Positions 9,853 through 21,291 of a stretch of DNA of 59,603 nt are shown here, piece after piece. The notes below the pieces were generated by a model. The model had not been told where the DNA came from. It ran no database searches and saw only the letters and a list, made by a program, of their open reading frames with translations. Source of the DNA: Pseudophaeomoniella oleicola (taxonomy: Eukaryota; Ascomycota; Eurotiomycetes; Phaeomoniellales; Phaeomoniellaceae); the NCBI GenBank assembly GCA_003868215.1, contig QWDQ01000090.1:1-59603 (forward strand). The letters are read 5' to 3'. The first letter of the stretch is position 1; each line of letters begins with the position of its first letter. Position numbers and translations under genes: made by a program.

Positions 9853-11587
9853 CTACGAACAATCCAACAAAACCTCCAACCTCGCCCTAACCCCCCTCAA
9901 CAGCTCCTGCACCATCTCCGGCTCCAACACGCCCTTTTCGTAGTTCGCGTGGATCACGCAATCGCCTGCTTTCACGCTGACCATGCCGAAGCTGAGTTCG
10001 GGTCCGATGCCGGCTTTGACCGCGCTCACGGAGAATTCGAGGTCGGAGATTGTCCAATAGGGCGACGAGGAGGGCGAGGAGGTGGAGGATACTGGAGTAG
10101 TGGTGGTGGTGGTGGTAGGAGGGATGGGATTTGGGTCGAAAGAGCCGATGTTCGAGAGGAGGAAGCTCTGTTTGTGGGAGAGGCCGTAGCTGGCGATCAT
10201 CTGGGTGATGCAATCTTCCTCGTCGCTGCCTATCCATTCGATTGCTTTGCGGGCGCCGAAGATTTGTTTGCCGTGTTTCATGTGCTCTGCTAGGGTGTCT
10301 TTGTACGCCCGGGCGAGAGACCATACACGTGCTCTGTCGATATGGTGCTGCGGCGGCGGCGGTGGTGGTGGTAGTTTGATGGGGTCATCACGGGGCGGCG
10401 GGTCCACTGGACGTAGAGGCTGCGGCGAGGTCCCGGCCTTTCGGAACTCGGCGAGCCATGTCTTGTTGCTGAATGAAGCGGCTGCATTCATGACGGTGCC
10501 GTGACCATGTAGTCCATCATCCTCGGCCGCGTATTTGCGAAGATCGAGGGGAAGATTTGATATGCAGACTTGAGCCTCAGGGTAGACGTCTGCAGCCAGC
10601 GAGATCTTGATCAAGGTGTGGATCAACGCTGTGATGGTGGTGTTGTGCTGGCGGCAGGCATCAATGCACTTCGATACCGTGGGGGCATCTAGTCGTAGTA
10701 TCTCGACTGCCGTGATGACCTCCTTTCTAGGCTGGTCCGGGTTGTAGGTCAGGTCCAAGGCACCGTAGGTCGCGTCGCTGAAGAACATGTCTTTCCGGCG
10801 GAAAAAGAAGCGTATGAAGTATAACAGCAGGACGTGACAGATAATATGGAATATTGACCCCTGGAGCTCGATCTGGTTATCTATCGGATCCCGTGGTTCA
10901 AGAGTTGGTACATCCAACGGTGCTTCTCCCCCGTCCGGGCTTTCGGAAGCAGCAGAGCTTGCCGTACTGTTCAAAGCTTCCAACATACTGCGATGAACCG
11001 CGAGGCCAGATCTGCCGTCACCCATGAAATGATCATAGACGAACATCGCATGCTTCCCGTTGACGACGATGAGTTTCCACAACGGCCCGCGCTCTTTGCC
11101 ATGATTGAAATAGATACCGTGTGCCCGCTCTATGATCTGCCGCGTTAGCCCTTTCTCCCCTACACTGTTATCCTGCACGAATTCCACACAGTCGTCTAGG
11201 TCGAGCTGATTCAACTGCGCCGTCCAGCAGCGGTGGTTACCCTTCTTCGTTTCCGACGGTCGAGATGCGTACGTCAGGTACAATTGCGAATGTTTCTTTA
11301 TCACCGCTTGCAACGCCCGCATGGTCTGTGTTCGGGTCAGGACACCACCATCGGACTCGGAGTTCGACGACGAATACGTCGCTGCGACGAGGAGGTTGGA
11401 CTGCAGACCGAGTCGGCTGAGCATAGAGAACAAGGTCTCAAGGCGATCTGCATTACATTATCCAATCTCGTCAGCGAGCATACTTCGCCAGAAAAGGCTG
11501 CTGCCGCAGCAAGTTATACGGACCGGCAGGTTGGATAAACCGGAACTCATCGCCGCCGGATGTCGACGATGACTCTTCGTGTTCCAT
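9853..11587 (-). CDS. Alcohol acetyltransferase (AATase, Atf-like)
   Basis: Acetyl-CoA-dependent O-acetyltransferase of the alcohol acetyltransferase family (PF07247), 552 residues. The catalytic HxxxDG motif is H161-F-M-G-D165-G in YDHFMGDGRSG. Exons on the minus strand are 11587-11524 and 11447-9853. The 76-nt intron 11448-11523 (GTCCGT..TGCAG) has a perfect CTGAC branch site and joins FIQPAD to RLETLFSMLSRLG, matching the GRLE..LG..NV start seen in the family. Without it the frame has only a TTG at 11433. An alternative donor is possible, so the exact junction is tentative. The segment around residues 390-410 is a Pro/Thr-rich loop from triplet repeats. The natural alcohol is unknown (yeast Atf enzymes use short alcohols and sterols). 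The gene ends tail-to-tail with the GNAT gene. Confidence 0.85.
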
Positions 11588-12234
11588 TTCTGTAGACTCA
11601 CAACATCTACATATGTCATTCTTTCCCAGTCAGCAGAGATATACCATATAATATCTGAAGAAAATGGGTGTTTATATGTTGGTGTGGGAGCTCGTTGTTG
11701 GTATTACGGTAAACAACAGCCCGCTACCGCTATGTCCTCCATAAGGTACCTACGGCGACGGCTCAACGGTACAGTACATCCGGTACACTCGATGCACAAC
11801 TCACTTGTGGGTAAGGTAGATAGCCAAGGCATCTAGTGCTTACTACCTTGATGTATATTAGGTACAGATATCTATAAGATATACAAAGTTCCTCTTTCCT
11901 GACAAATACCTGAGAAATCGGACTATTGGTCACCAAGTAGCGCCAAGGAGAGGAGCAAATGATGAAAGATACATATAATTACGAAGGCGTAGCATCGAGT
12001 AGACGAGATTTACACAGTATCCTGGATGCCCTGGGTACATAATACTCCTCCGTCCAGCCAAGCTTCAACAGTGATAAGAAGAGTCCTCTGGAACAGCTGA
12101 CACGGTATGGGACGCAGACTACTGACATGGGAGTTGCTTTCAACTTTGACACACTATTAACCATGCTCCCACTCTGACTAGTTTCACTAGATTGTAGATC
12201 TTCGGTCTACCCATCCATAACACCATCGCCAGAC
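11588..12234. other. Intergenic spacer, no gene seen
   Basis: 647 bp between the start of the acetyltransferase gene and the stop of the next minus-strand gene. Short open frames here lack any coding character. The left part should contain the acetyltransferase promoter. Confidence 0.5.
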
Positions 12235-13965
12235 CTATGCTTCAGCGTCTTCAACGTCTTCGGCCATATCCCAATCTCTGTAGACATGTTCAAACACATC
12301 AGCATAACAAGCTTCCTCATCGCTATCGAGATCACCCAAACCATCGTCAACTTCAATGTCCATCACGCTGGTCCCACCAAAGAGATCGACAAAGCCAAAA
12401 TCGTCGAGAGACCCCATAAGGGTGGCTTCCAGACCGATTGCATAGCTCTCTGGTTCAGTGACTCTGATCCTTGATTGGGCTTCTTCAGCCAACGATCTTG
12501 ATTCGTTTGCGTTCATGTCGAGAAGACAATCTTCCGGCAAAGGGCTCGGAAAGACAAACATGGGTGCTTCATTGGAAGCATGTTTCACCTGGAAGTCAGA
12601 TGGGCGCGACTCGTACTCTTTTGACGACCATAAAGCATCCAAGCCAGCCAATGGACGTCGCTCAATTGTCGGTTGACGACACACAGAACAGACAGCTGAA
12701 GCAAGCCATCCTGGACCATTCAAGCGTGCTGAGTCCTTGACTTGTAAGTCGTTGTCATGTGTCTGGAATGCACTTCGAATCGTTTCCAGAGCAGGTACTA
12801 CGATCTGGGATACTGTCTGTTGTATGGTTTCATGAGAAACCCTAGAATACTTTTCGGACTGGCTGATGCTTTTCTCCAGAGAGATTGAGGCCAGATGCAG
12901 GATCTCATTCAAAGTCCAGTTCTCAATTGAAGCAGCTCCATTGTCAGCAGACGGGTGGTAAGAAGTTGTTTGTAGGCTGATAATGTCATCTTTGCAGTGG
13001 TCGAATAATGGAAGCGCAGCGGCAACGAATTCTTGTGCACTGGCTTGTGGCTGTGCGATATTCACGGCCTCTCGTTCGGCGTCAATCTCTTTAGGCGTCG
13101 GCGTCTCAGGCCACAAAAGGTTAGGAATTAGATGGCTCTCTTCGATGAGCCCACCTGACATGTAAGCTTCCGGGTCTGGACTGAACAACAACGGAAACAG
13201 CATGCTGTAATCCTCCGGTAAATACCCCGCGTAAGAAGTAGGATCATCAGGAGTGATAATGGCTTGACGCGGGAACTCCGAATATCCTGGGACTGGTCCA
13301 GGCAGCTCGACTATGACTGGTTCGGTATGCGTGGGTGGAAGCAATGGCCATAACATGCCATCTAAGGTAAACGAGGCCAGTCGCCCGTCATCTTTGGTAA
13401 TGTTCCCAAGACTACATTCGCTCTCCGATCTGTCTGCGATGTTTTCGGATTGAGACACTGGACTATGGGGCTCGTACTGCCGGCGACAGGAGAAAGCCCC
13501 AATAAAAGGCTCTTGTAATGGTTCGCTGAAGCAGGCGTCCCGTGCAGACAAAAATGATGGTCCATCCAAAGTGAACGTAAGGCCTGATTGACGAGAAGCA
13601 GGTGAGGATGGCGCCGAAGCGTAACCCTCGGTATTGAGGAGGCCGAAGGGATTGTCTGGCGTGCAGCGATCACTAACAGTCCCTTTAGGAATTAATGTCC
13701 GGCGCTTACCTTGCCCGCCGACTTCGGAACCAATCCTCAGGTCGATAAAGTCCAGAGGTAATCCGCGATCACCGCACAGATCATAGCAAGCGTAGATGTC
13801 ATCAACAACCTGATACCGTAACTGACGACGGTGACGAGATTTGGTGGTCCCCCACTTCGGCATGCACACGGTTCTTGATCGCCGTTGATGTCGTTGACGA
13901 CTGAGCTTTGCTCTCAGAACAGCTCTTTCTCTTCTCTTTTTGGCCTTGTGTCTTCCTTCGGGCAT
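12235..13965 (-). CDS. Uncharacterised protein with basic N-terminus and acidic C-terminus
   Basis: A 576-residue single-exon frame, not recognised. The first ~50 residues are strongly basic (MPEGRHKAKKRRERAV, then RQRHQRRSR), a likely nuclear or nucleolar targeting region. Two short repeats, LTFTLDGPSF and ASFTLDGMLW, lie about 90 residues apart. A CSVC pair is present near residue 430 without partners that would make a zinc site. The last 60 residues are very acidic (DLDSDEEACYADVFEHVYRD), like an activation or histone-interacting tail. Start ATG at 13965. Codon use is normal and no repeat-driven expansion is seen, which favours a real gene. The function is unknown; a nuclear regulator is only a guess from charge distribution. 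Confidence 0.7.
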   Translation of the reverse strand: MPEGRHKAKKRRERAVLRAKLSRQRHQRRSRTVCMPKWGTTKSRHRRQLRYQVVDDIYACYDLCGDRGLPLDFIDLRIGSEVGGQGKRRTLIPKGTVSDRCTPDNPFGLLNTEGYASAPSSPASRQSGLTFTLDGPSFLSARDACFSEPLQEPFIGAFSCRRQYEPHSPVSQSENIADRSESECSLGNITKDDGRLASFTLDGMLWPLLPPTHTEPVIVELPGPVPGYSEFPRQAIITPDDPTSYAGYLPEDYSMLFPLLFSPDPEAYMSGGLIEESHLIPNLLWPETPTPKEIDAEREAVNIAQPQASAQEFVAAALPLFDHCKDDIISLQTTSYHPSADNGAASIENWTLNEILHLASISLEKSISQSEKYSRVSHETIQQTVSQIVVPALETIRSAFQTHDNDLQVKDSARLNGPGWLASAVCSVCRQPTIERRPLAGLDALWSSKEYESRPSDFQVKHASNEAPMFVFPSPLPEDCLLDMNANESRSLAEEAQSRIRVTEPESYAIGLEATLMGSLDDFGFVDLFGGTSVMDIEVDDGLGDLDSDEEACYADVFEHVYRDWDMAEDVEDAEA

Positions 13966-14289
13966 CTGGCCGGCTGGTCGATGAATATAATGCGAATCGC
14001 AATAAGAATATGGCGAGACAAGGGATATAAGGTATAGTGATCTCTTGTAGGGAAGCTAGAGGTGGTATCTCACTCACGGTGATCATGAACAAGTTGCCAT
14101 ACTGACAGAGGCGAAATCTGATGGGGCAAGGGTTTATTTCCTGTGCGACGAGTGAAAGAAGGAGCGACCAGAGAACCAAGAGGCACACGTGAGAGACTTC
14201 GTTAGGTCAGGTCATAAATGAATTGGTGTGGGACCATCCGTACAAAATGATTGAGTTGCAATATAGTAACATGTCAATAGCAGAAGTGA
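13966..14289. other. Short spacer between head-to-tail minus-strand genes
   Basis: 324 bp, presumably promoter and leader of the gene ending at 12235 plus the 3' flank of the membrane-protein gene. Nothing else is seen. Confidence 0.5.
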
Positions 14290-15165
14290 TCATATCACAC
14301 TGCCTGGTTCCAAGGCCGGCTCGGTTGCTATGCGTTTTGCCTTTTCGCCCACCGACTCATCCTGGTGGTCCAGTTGCATGTCTCTTTGGTGAGACTTCCG
14401 AACCCTCGCAAGGATCCAATGATTATACAATGCGAAGAAGATAACAGTTACTCCGGTACATGCACCTGTTACGATGGCAGTGATCTTTGCTGTTACCGAC
14501 CATGTATGATCCTGTGCTGTATATACGTTTACAACAGTGGAGATAAGTCCTGCAACAGAGTTGAGAGCACCAGGTCTGGTCGACTATTAGTTACATTTGC
14601 GACACGTTAGTAGCGAACATGGGACTTACAGGAAGATCTTGTTAATCAGCCAGACATAATTTTGCCTCCACCGGATCCAAAGACCGACCATCCCGATGCC
14701 TCCAACCACGCAGCATGCACCTGCTATCCAAAGCAAGGGTAGGTTACTGACGGTATGGAGGATCTTATGCTCGAGCTGGCCTGATGCGCCGTTATCCTCA
14801 TCGGCTGCATCCCTCAGACTGGTAAATGTTCCAGGGAAGACAATGAAGCCAGCCAGTAGAATCCACGTGCAAAATGAAGCTAGAATGTTATGAAATCGGG
14901 GTATCTGATCGAGATGGAGGAGCATGTCCATGTACCGTGTCTGAACCGAAGGTGTCCTGACCAAAGCTACCCGCTTGGGTTTCTGGCTCTTGGATATGCT
15001 GGCTTTCTTGCTAAGAGCAGTGGGAGAGTCGTTCAGCTGAACCCTTCGGACTTCTGGTGTTCTTGGCGAGTCCATCTCCGGCTTCCGCTGTACGGGTGTA
15101 GGGATTCGAACATCTGTGACTGGTAGCTGCTCATCGTCGGAGCGTTTACCACCGAAGAAGCGCAT
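14290..15165 (-). CDS. Conserved fungal four-span membrane protein
   Basis: A 273-residue protein from exons 15165-14630 and 14575-14290. The 54-nt intron 14576-14629 (GTAAGT..GACCAG) carries a TACTAAC branch site and joins INKIFL to PGALNSVAGLIST. The N-terminal ~85 residues are soluble and Pro/Ser/Lys-rich (TPVQRKPEMDSPRTPEV). Four hydrophobic spans follow: ILASFCTWILLAGFIVF, LPLLWIAGACCVVGGIGMVG, the VAGLISTVVNVY region, and ITAIVTGACTGVTVIFFALY. The ILASF.TWILLAGF.VFPGTF block is strongly conserved among fungal orphans as I recall them, but no function is known. The ATG at 15165 (M-R-F-F-G-G-K-R) is chosen. The frame stays open upstream to a TTG, so an extra 5' exon cannot be excluded. 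Confidence 0.75.
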
Positions 15166-15928
15166 ATTGCAAACAACTAGGATAACAAGAACCGCTGCAA
15201 GAAATTGATTCGCACCTACACAGAGTACAGGAGCAAAGACATGAAAGCAACAATGTAGATTAATTACCAGTTCATGGGAGCATTGCACATTAAGTGGCCA
15301 TGCTATGTACAACGTAGTCGACGATCAGCATGGCTCATGGCTAAAACCAGGTTTCCAGGGACATGGAATAGACGAACATGATCCTGGTCCGGACTCGACG
15401 AAGCGTGGATTTAGGAACATGGTGCCTGATAGTTGATTGCTGGAAAACACAGCCATGCCCTGATAAGACTGTACGCTACGGCGTCGAGATCATCGTTGGT
15501 GCCACTAATCCAGTGTTGATGAAGTTGGCAAGGATCCCTGTCGAGTGAGACTCGTACGACACTTGAGACTTGGCCTGATAGAGCCGCTGTACGATGACGT
15601 CAGGCAAGAAATCACAACATCAGACTCAGCTTTATGTAATAATGATACATCTTTTGGGACATAATTACAACTACGAACAGTGAGAAGTGATAGCAAGATC
15701 TTCAGATTTTATGAACCTATGGGATAGTGAAGATAGGCCATCCATAGCAAAAATATTACACACAATGCTCCCAGATTTCAATGCGCCTAAACACCACGCT
15801 CGCTAAAATATGCTTTGACGATCCAATACCCGCTGAGCGCATTTGATAAAATAACCCAAAATGGTGGGAAGGATCAACCTTCGAGAAAAATCGGTAGAAA
15901 ACGATAAACATCTTCGCTTCACTACCGC
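15166..15928. other. Intergenic spacer, no gene seen
   Basis: 763 bp between the membrane-protein start and the MFS stop. The part next to 15165 reads as a hydrophobic stretch in frame (15166-15230) with an upstream CTCTGTGTAG, so a leader intron or extra exon of the membrane protein may lie here. Confidence 0.5.
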
Positions 15929-17653
15929 TCAAACTTGCAGCTCGGGTCTGCCGGCGCCGACATCCAGCGAATTCCTGGTTGGTCCAGCGACGTTCACCAC
16001 CACCTCTTCGCCTGGGATAGCGTTGTAGATAACAGTACCATTCGGCTTCTGGCGCTCAATAAAGAATATTTGAACGGCGCCAATGATCGCCGCAGCTGCT
16101 GTGGCCCACCAAGCAACTCCTGTAAATCCAATATCGGCGCCCCAGCCATATAGAATACCGGCCAGAGGAGGCGCCATAGTCCTGGTCGCTGCGCCGACAG
16201 AGGCAGCCAAGCCGTTGATCTTGCCCAGGATATTTGGAGACGGACAGGCTTGCTTGAGTAGGATGAGGAGCAGTGGATAGGCGATGATAGACGTGAAGTT
16301 TCGGAAACTGAGCGCTGTATAGATGCCGGGGTAGGTCAAACTGTGTGGTAGCACAGCCAAGAATGGCATGGGAATGTAGGTGAGAGGATGAAGCAGTGTG
16401 ACGAGAAGGAGTAGACGAGTGGCTGGCATCTTTGACGCGAGTAGAGGGAAGATGACCGCTTGGATGAACAGAGCAGATATTCCTGACACGGAAAGGATCG
16501 TACCCACTTGGAACGTCGACATTCCAAGACCCGGTGGCATGAAGGACTTGGAAGCTTCACCTGCAGAGTCTTGAAGGAAGATCGGTAGTAGATGATCAAA
16601 ACACATCGAGTGATAGCAGAAAAGCCCCATAGCCACGAGCAGCATCAGAATCTGACGGGTAAAAACTTTGGGGTTGGCGGTTTCTGGAAGGAGGGGCTTC
16701 TCGCAAAATTGGACTTCATTCGCATTCAAGTCGTGTTCTCCAACATTGTCGAATGTGCCGTATCCGCCGGCAGTGACGTTGACTTGGACTTGGACATGGT
16801 CCTCAGCATCGGTCACTGGCATATGGGAGACCATCGTTTCTTCCGCTTTCTGGCTCAATCCTGGATGTGTCTCCTCCAAGAAGCACTTTCCGAGCACGAT
16901 GCTCAAGAGCATCAATGCAGCGCAGATCAGATTCGGCAGGAGGTAGGGATATCGCGCGAAAATGCCCTCAGATGAAAACGTATTCGGGAAGACCGTGGCA
17001 GGCTGTGCAAATGTACCACCTATTGCAGGTCCAACGATCGTGCCCACAGACCACACAAATGGCATAACCGAATATGCACGAGCTATACAGAGGTCAGATA
17101 TGACTAGTGATTGCGATAGCCAGGAAACTTACGCTCATGCTCGGGAACCTTCACCATTTCTCCAACCATGGTCTGAATCACGCCAATATTACCGTTCAAG
17201 ATGCCTCCGAGGACACGGCCCAAGAGCGCAACCCAGAAGTTTGTAGCAAACCCGACAATCACGAGAGAAAGCATGGTGCCGGTGCAGCCCAGCAACAAGA
17301 CGGGTTTTCGTCCGATGCGGTCGGAGAGGCCACCCCAGAACATACCGGTGAGGCATTCTGACAGTGCAAAGGCCGATATGAGAACACCGGAGTAGAAAGA
17401 GGCATCGTTGCTGTCACCGATCTGGAAGTTCTTGACCATGAGCCATGCGTATGGAAAAATGGAGGTTAAAGCAATTGGCTCTGCAACTCGACATATTGCT
17501 GGTAGAGAAGATTCACTGTCAGTCAAGCCTCTCCCGTGCATCATCCACGGTGGAATGCTGCTTACCGAGAAAAAAGAGCTGCTTGGTGGGGAAGCTGCTC
17601 TGTGTTGGTTGGTGATGAGGACGCACAAGTCTTGTGGATTGTGTATGTATCAT
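15929..17653 (-). CDS. Major facilitator superfamily transporter (Ycr023c/ZIFL-like)
   Basis: A 535-residue, 12-span type MFS transporter. Exons are 17653-17566, 17498-17133 and 17082-15929. The 67-nt intron 17499-17565 (GTAAGC..TACCAG) joins FPTKQLFFL to AICRVAEPIALTSIFPY. The 50-nt intron 17083-17132 (GTAAGT..TATAG) joins VPEHEP to RAYSVMPFVWS. All phases agree. The first cytosolic loop holds the MFS signature GGLSDRIGRKP, and LNGNIGVIQTMVGE and GPAIGGTFAQP are the usual helix 4-5 motifs. A long central loop carries VTDAEDHVQVQV. The family includes yeast Ycr023c and plant zinc-induced facilitators; the substrate is unknown. ATG at 17653 (GAGAACATGA) is found only after splicing correctly. 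A read-through frame from 17628 is an intron artefact. Confidence 0.88.
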
Positions 17654-19838
17654 GTTCTCGACTGGTTGTTTCTTTCACTCTTACGGCAATTCCTACCAGT
17701 CAAGCCAGGGAGGAAAAGCAGGGAATTCTTCTCTATTTTCTATCTGTCGAGAAGTCTGACGCTGAACACGATATCTCCAACGCCCTCAGTTCTTTCACTC
17801 ACTCGCTGCACACAATTCACGCAAGCAGAGCTGTCTCACGAAGCTACAGGAAAAGAGTAGAAGGCAGGCTGGGAAACGCTGAGTGGAAGTGAGGAATGTT
17901 GTTGCGAGCAGGAAAAAGAGAGAGAAAAATCAATGGGCAGGAAGGAATGTCAACGTTAATATAATGAGACCGGGGATAGAGAATCTGCAGCATACCATGG
18001 CCTGATTGGGTCATTACTCCCGGGAAACCTCGAAATCCATGCCAAGGCCAGAACAATGTAAATACCAAGACCTTTACCGCTTTGGATATCGAGACTCCCA
18101 TTGGTGCAAGACAGGGGTCGGAAGGAGCATTGCCGGGCACTATTGCAGCGGGATGACAGACTATCGGATTTCGGCCAATCAAAAGTGCAGACTGCAGACC
18201 GCCGATCACTCGTTTTCTGCCACCTGCCGAAATTCCGTCGATCGCCGGTTCGAGAGCATTCGACGCACCCAAATGGACTTGGTCTGTAATTATCACACAA
18301 CCACATCCCCTGCCATCACTTATTCCGAATACACTTGCATTCCCATGGTTCGAACGATGCTCTCACTCATAGTAAGACGATCGAGATTGCCCAAAATGGT
18401 GACCGGCATTGCAGCTTGACTTTGGGCTCCGCACACCGCCATCCTGCCGTGCTGCAACATTTTAGCGAGCAGGGTGTAAACAAACCGGAAATTGCATTGA
18501 ACTCGGACCGTCGAGGATGTAGCGGCAGAATCGCGTGGAAAGAACCGACGACATTGATGGCAGCGGATCTCCCATCTCTTGTTTGAAAGGAAAAGACGAG
18601 GAAGACGGAAGGCTTTATGTAAAGCAAATTGATGGGGCCAGTGATATGGTGTAATTTTGTACTAATATGTCGTTATCTTGCCTAGAATGTGTACCATGGT
18701 AAAGAGACCAATCTTCTGATGCGCTATCGTATTTTGACTACTGGGGCCGAGAATTGGCGATGTTTAAGAACAAGGACAAGAACAACGCTATTGTTCTCGA
18801 CTCCAGTTCCCCAATACGGCGTTACGGAGACGGCACGACACTCAGCTTGATGTCTCGCTTGTTAGTTAGTGTCAGCAACATACCTGACAATCGCAGCTAT
18901 TGTCAATCAGCGAGTCAGGAATCTTCAAAGTTACGATTCTGCGTGTCGTGTAAATCTTCAAGCACCGGAAGCAAAGGCGAAGGACCAACACCAGTAGCTA
19001 AAGAGATAGGAATACGGAGGTGTGCACCAAAAATTGTGTCAAACGCTAAGACCAAACGGGTAGTGCTGTTGTGGCATTTAAAAAAGATGCGTGTCGATAT
19101 ACCGTCTCCGGGTCAACCACTATATACCCACTATAAAGTACATCTAAAGTTATGATTGTATACCTATAGTTTAACTATAGTAATGGGGACATATAGTTAT
19201 ATTATAGTTCAATCGCGCTTATTGTTTACCTATGCTACAGGTATAGTTTAACAATCACGGCATATTTCCACGCCAATAATAATCAGTATAGCCACGCTCA
19301 TATCCTGGTAGTTTTAGCGTTTGACACAACTTTTAGTGCACACCTCCGTAGGTTTACTGCAGTACCTGCACATTACGGTTAATGCTACTACGATAGTCGC
19401 ATCCAGGATTGGGATATCATCAGACATGCAAATTGTGTGGATTCGGTCGGATGATCAAGTCTTCGTCTTCAAGTACTACTATGTGGTACCTGCTTTAGCG
19501 GATATTGTACCGTAGGAATAGGACAATAGCTTTCGACGATATTGCAGCTAACGTTACCACCCACATCAACCATACCTGTTGTATTACTTTCGTCGGCGAT
19601 GGCAGTAAGATACCAGCGCAGGTATTTCGGAGCTATCACTGACATTGTCATCCTCATCACAAGACTTCTCACATACCTGGGTACTTAACATGGTAACAAT
19701 TGTCGGCTGTGTGTCCCTAATCATCTACGAGTTTCATTCTTAGGTAACATGCGCTCTATCATGAGGACATCGTAAATCTTCTGCATACAACATATATCCG
19801 TGGTGCATGCGGTTTGGGTGTGGTACTTCAACAGCGCT
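17654..19838. other. Long gene-poor spacer containing an inverted-repeat element
   Basis: 2.2 kb between the MFS start and the histidinol-phosphatase stop. Open frames here (up to about 150 codons) have no recognisable domain or splice structure and I treat them as chance. The only structured object is the TA-flanked element at 19015-19348. Confidence 0.6.
19015..19348. mobile_element. MITE-like element, Tc1/mariner-type TA target duplication
   Basis: A 334-bp non-coding element with terminal inverted repeats. The left end begins CGGAGGTGTGCAC and the right end is its inverse; about 36 of the first 40 bases match, differing mainly by transitions, and weaker inverted similarity continues inward toward 19110 and 19250. 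Both ends are flanked by TA (19013-19014 and 19349-19350), the target duplication of Tc1/mariner/pogo elements. The centre holds small palindromes (for example around 19160-19180, CTATAGTTTAACTATAG). It has no transposase frame, so it would depend on a partner elsewhere. One C-to-T difference sits in a CpA context, compatible with mild repeat-induced point mutation. Family membership beyond the TA type is not recognised. Confidence 0.8.
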
Positions 19839-20921
19839 TCACCTCACAAAAGCCCCCTTCCAGAACTGGCTACTCCTAAACTCTCCCAAATGCTTCTCAA
19901 TGATCTTTGCATTCGGGAATCGCGAGTCCATGGATTGTACCTCTTCTCCTGCTACCTCTTTTGGCACAATACAATACAACTTGGCAATGCCTGTGGTCTC
20001 CAGGAAGTTAGGCAGCCTCTCGTAATTGGTTGCGATGTGGTCGATCCCATGGCTATCATCGGAGAGACAGAATCTACCGCCGCGCTTCAGATATTCCTGC
20101 GAAGAGTAAGAACCGGCTCATCACCAAGGGCTAATGTAGAACGGGGTACTTGCTGGGCCATACCTTACAGATGTTAGCAGCCGGATAAGGTTCTCTCATA
20201 CCTTTCCGCCAGGCCGCAGTATTGATTTCGAGGATGGCACCGTAACTCGACGCAAAATCCAGGTTCCGCAACAGCTTCTCCCACACTCCTGGCCAGGATT
20301 GGAAGCTCCGGTCCGGATCATCACTTTTCAATCTGATGAGATCGAAATGCCCCACCACAGGCGGTCGAAGCTTCTGTAGGAGTTCCAGCTGCCAATCGAA
20401 GTAGTCTTCAAATAACCGCTCATCCGTTCCACCTGCTCTGGAACGTGCCGATACATACGTGTCAGTGTCGTAGTCAATCGGAATGGTGTGGACGTGATGG
20501 ACGGAGCCCATGAAGAAATCGAATTTGTGCAGAGATAGTGATTGATTGATCAGATCCAGAGATTCTGGGCGGACCCAATCACATTCGAACCCTATAGGCA
20601 TGGCGATCTGATCCCCGTATTTCTCTCGTAACCGCACCGCTTCGCTGTAATAGTCTGCTTCGTTCTTCAGATGCCTGGGCAGATCCCAGTCATGCTGCAA
20701 TCAGGACGAAGTATAGGTCAGACAAATTTTCGAGACGTTCAGGGGCAAGAGACGGAACGTGCCTCCTCAGGATACATGTCTTCATCATGGCGTGGCATAT
20801 GCTCTGTTACGGCAAAGACCTCCATCCGCCGCCGGATGGCTGCCTTGACGATGTCTTCGAGTTGGTCCTTGGCATGGCCGGGGCAGAATTGGCCGGAGTG
20901 GCTGTGGTGAGTAAATGGCAT
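19839..20921 (-). CDS. HIS2: Histidinol-phosphatase, PHP type (histidine biosynthesis)
   Basis: Removes phosphate from L-histidinol phosphate, the penultimate step to histidine. A 318-residue PHP-family metal enzyme like yeast His2. Exons are 20921-20754, 20694-20164 and 20096-19839. The 59-nt intron 20695-20753 has a weak donor (GTCTCT) but a CTGAC branch and keeps phase; the 67-nt intron 20097-20163 (GTATGG..CGCAG) joins PAANICK to EYLKRGGRF. Metal-ligand motifs of the PHP fold are HSHSGQFC near the N-terminus, TEHMPRHDED, IGFECDW, FFMGSVHHVHTIPIDYD, VVGHFDLIRL, EINTAA and LSDDSHG. All are present, so the enzyme should be active. Both introns are needed to recover the start and the conserved C-terminus. 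It is divergent from the thiolase-like gene across 370 bp. Confidence 0.93.
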
Positions 20922-21291
20922 CGGACAATTACATGTGTGTTGTTTGGGAGAAGGTCTAATGAAGGAGTGATCTTATTGACGTAATATATCGTAGAATAGA
21001 TCTCGTTGTCAAATTACTTTACTACGAATATGGCCGTCACAATGAAAATATTCGGCATACCTGAGAAAACCTCGGTAAAGCTCCGGCAGGGCCCGATCCC
21101 ATCAGCTGCGGTACTACGTACGGTAAGGCAGAAATGGCACAGCAAAATGTTCCGAAGCGAGCGGGTTATCTTCTCACAAGACTTCGCAATACGTAGTATT
21201 TGGATCTTATTGTTGAATGGCGGTCTCACAGTCGCTTCCGGATTACTGTAGTAGAATGTCTTAAGATGAGCTGAACGAGTGACTTTGAGCA
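20922..21291. promoter_or_regulatory. Divergent promoter region with a TACTACGTA inverted pair
   Basis: 370 bp between divergent start codons. It carries TACTACGTAC at 21112-21121 and its inverse TACGTAGTA at 21190-21198, about 70 bp apart, which could form a stem or be a protein site. Function is inferred from position only. Confidence 0.4.

Noticed and set aside
17844-18419. Overlapping open frames of 115-150 codons on both strands
   Set aside because: No domain, splice structure or coding bias; several frames on both strands are open equally, as expected by chance.
18754-19155. 133-codon plus-strand frame
   Set aside because: It runs into the inverted-repeat element and shows no family similarity.
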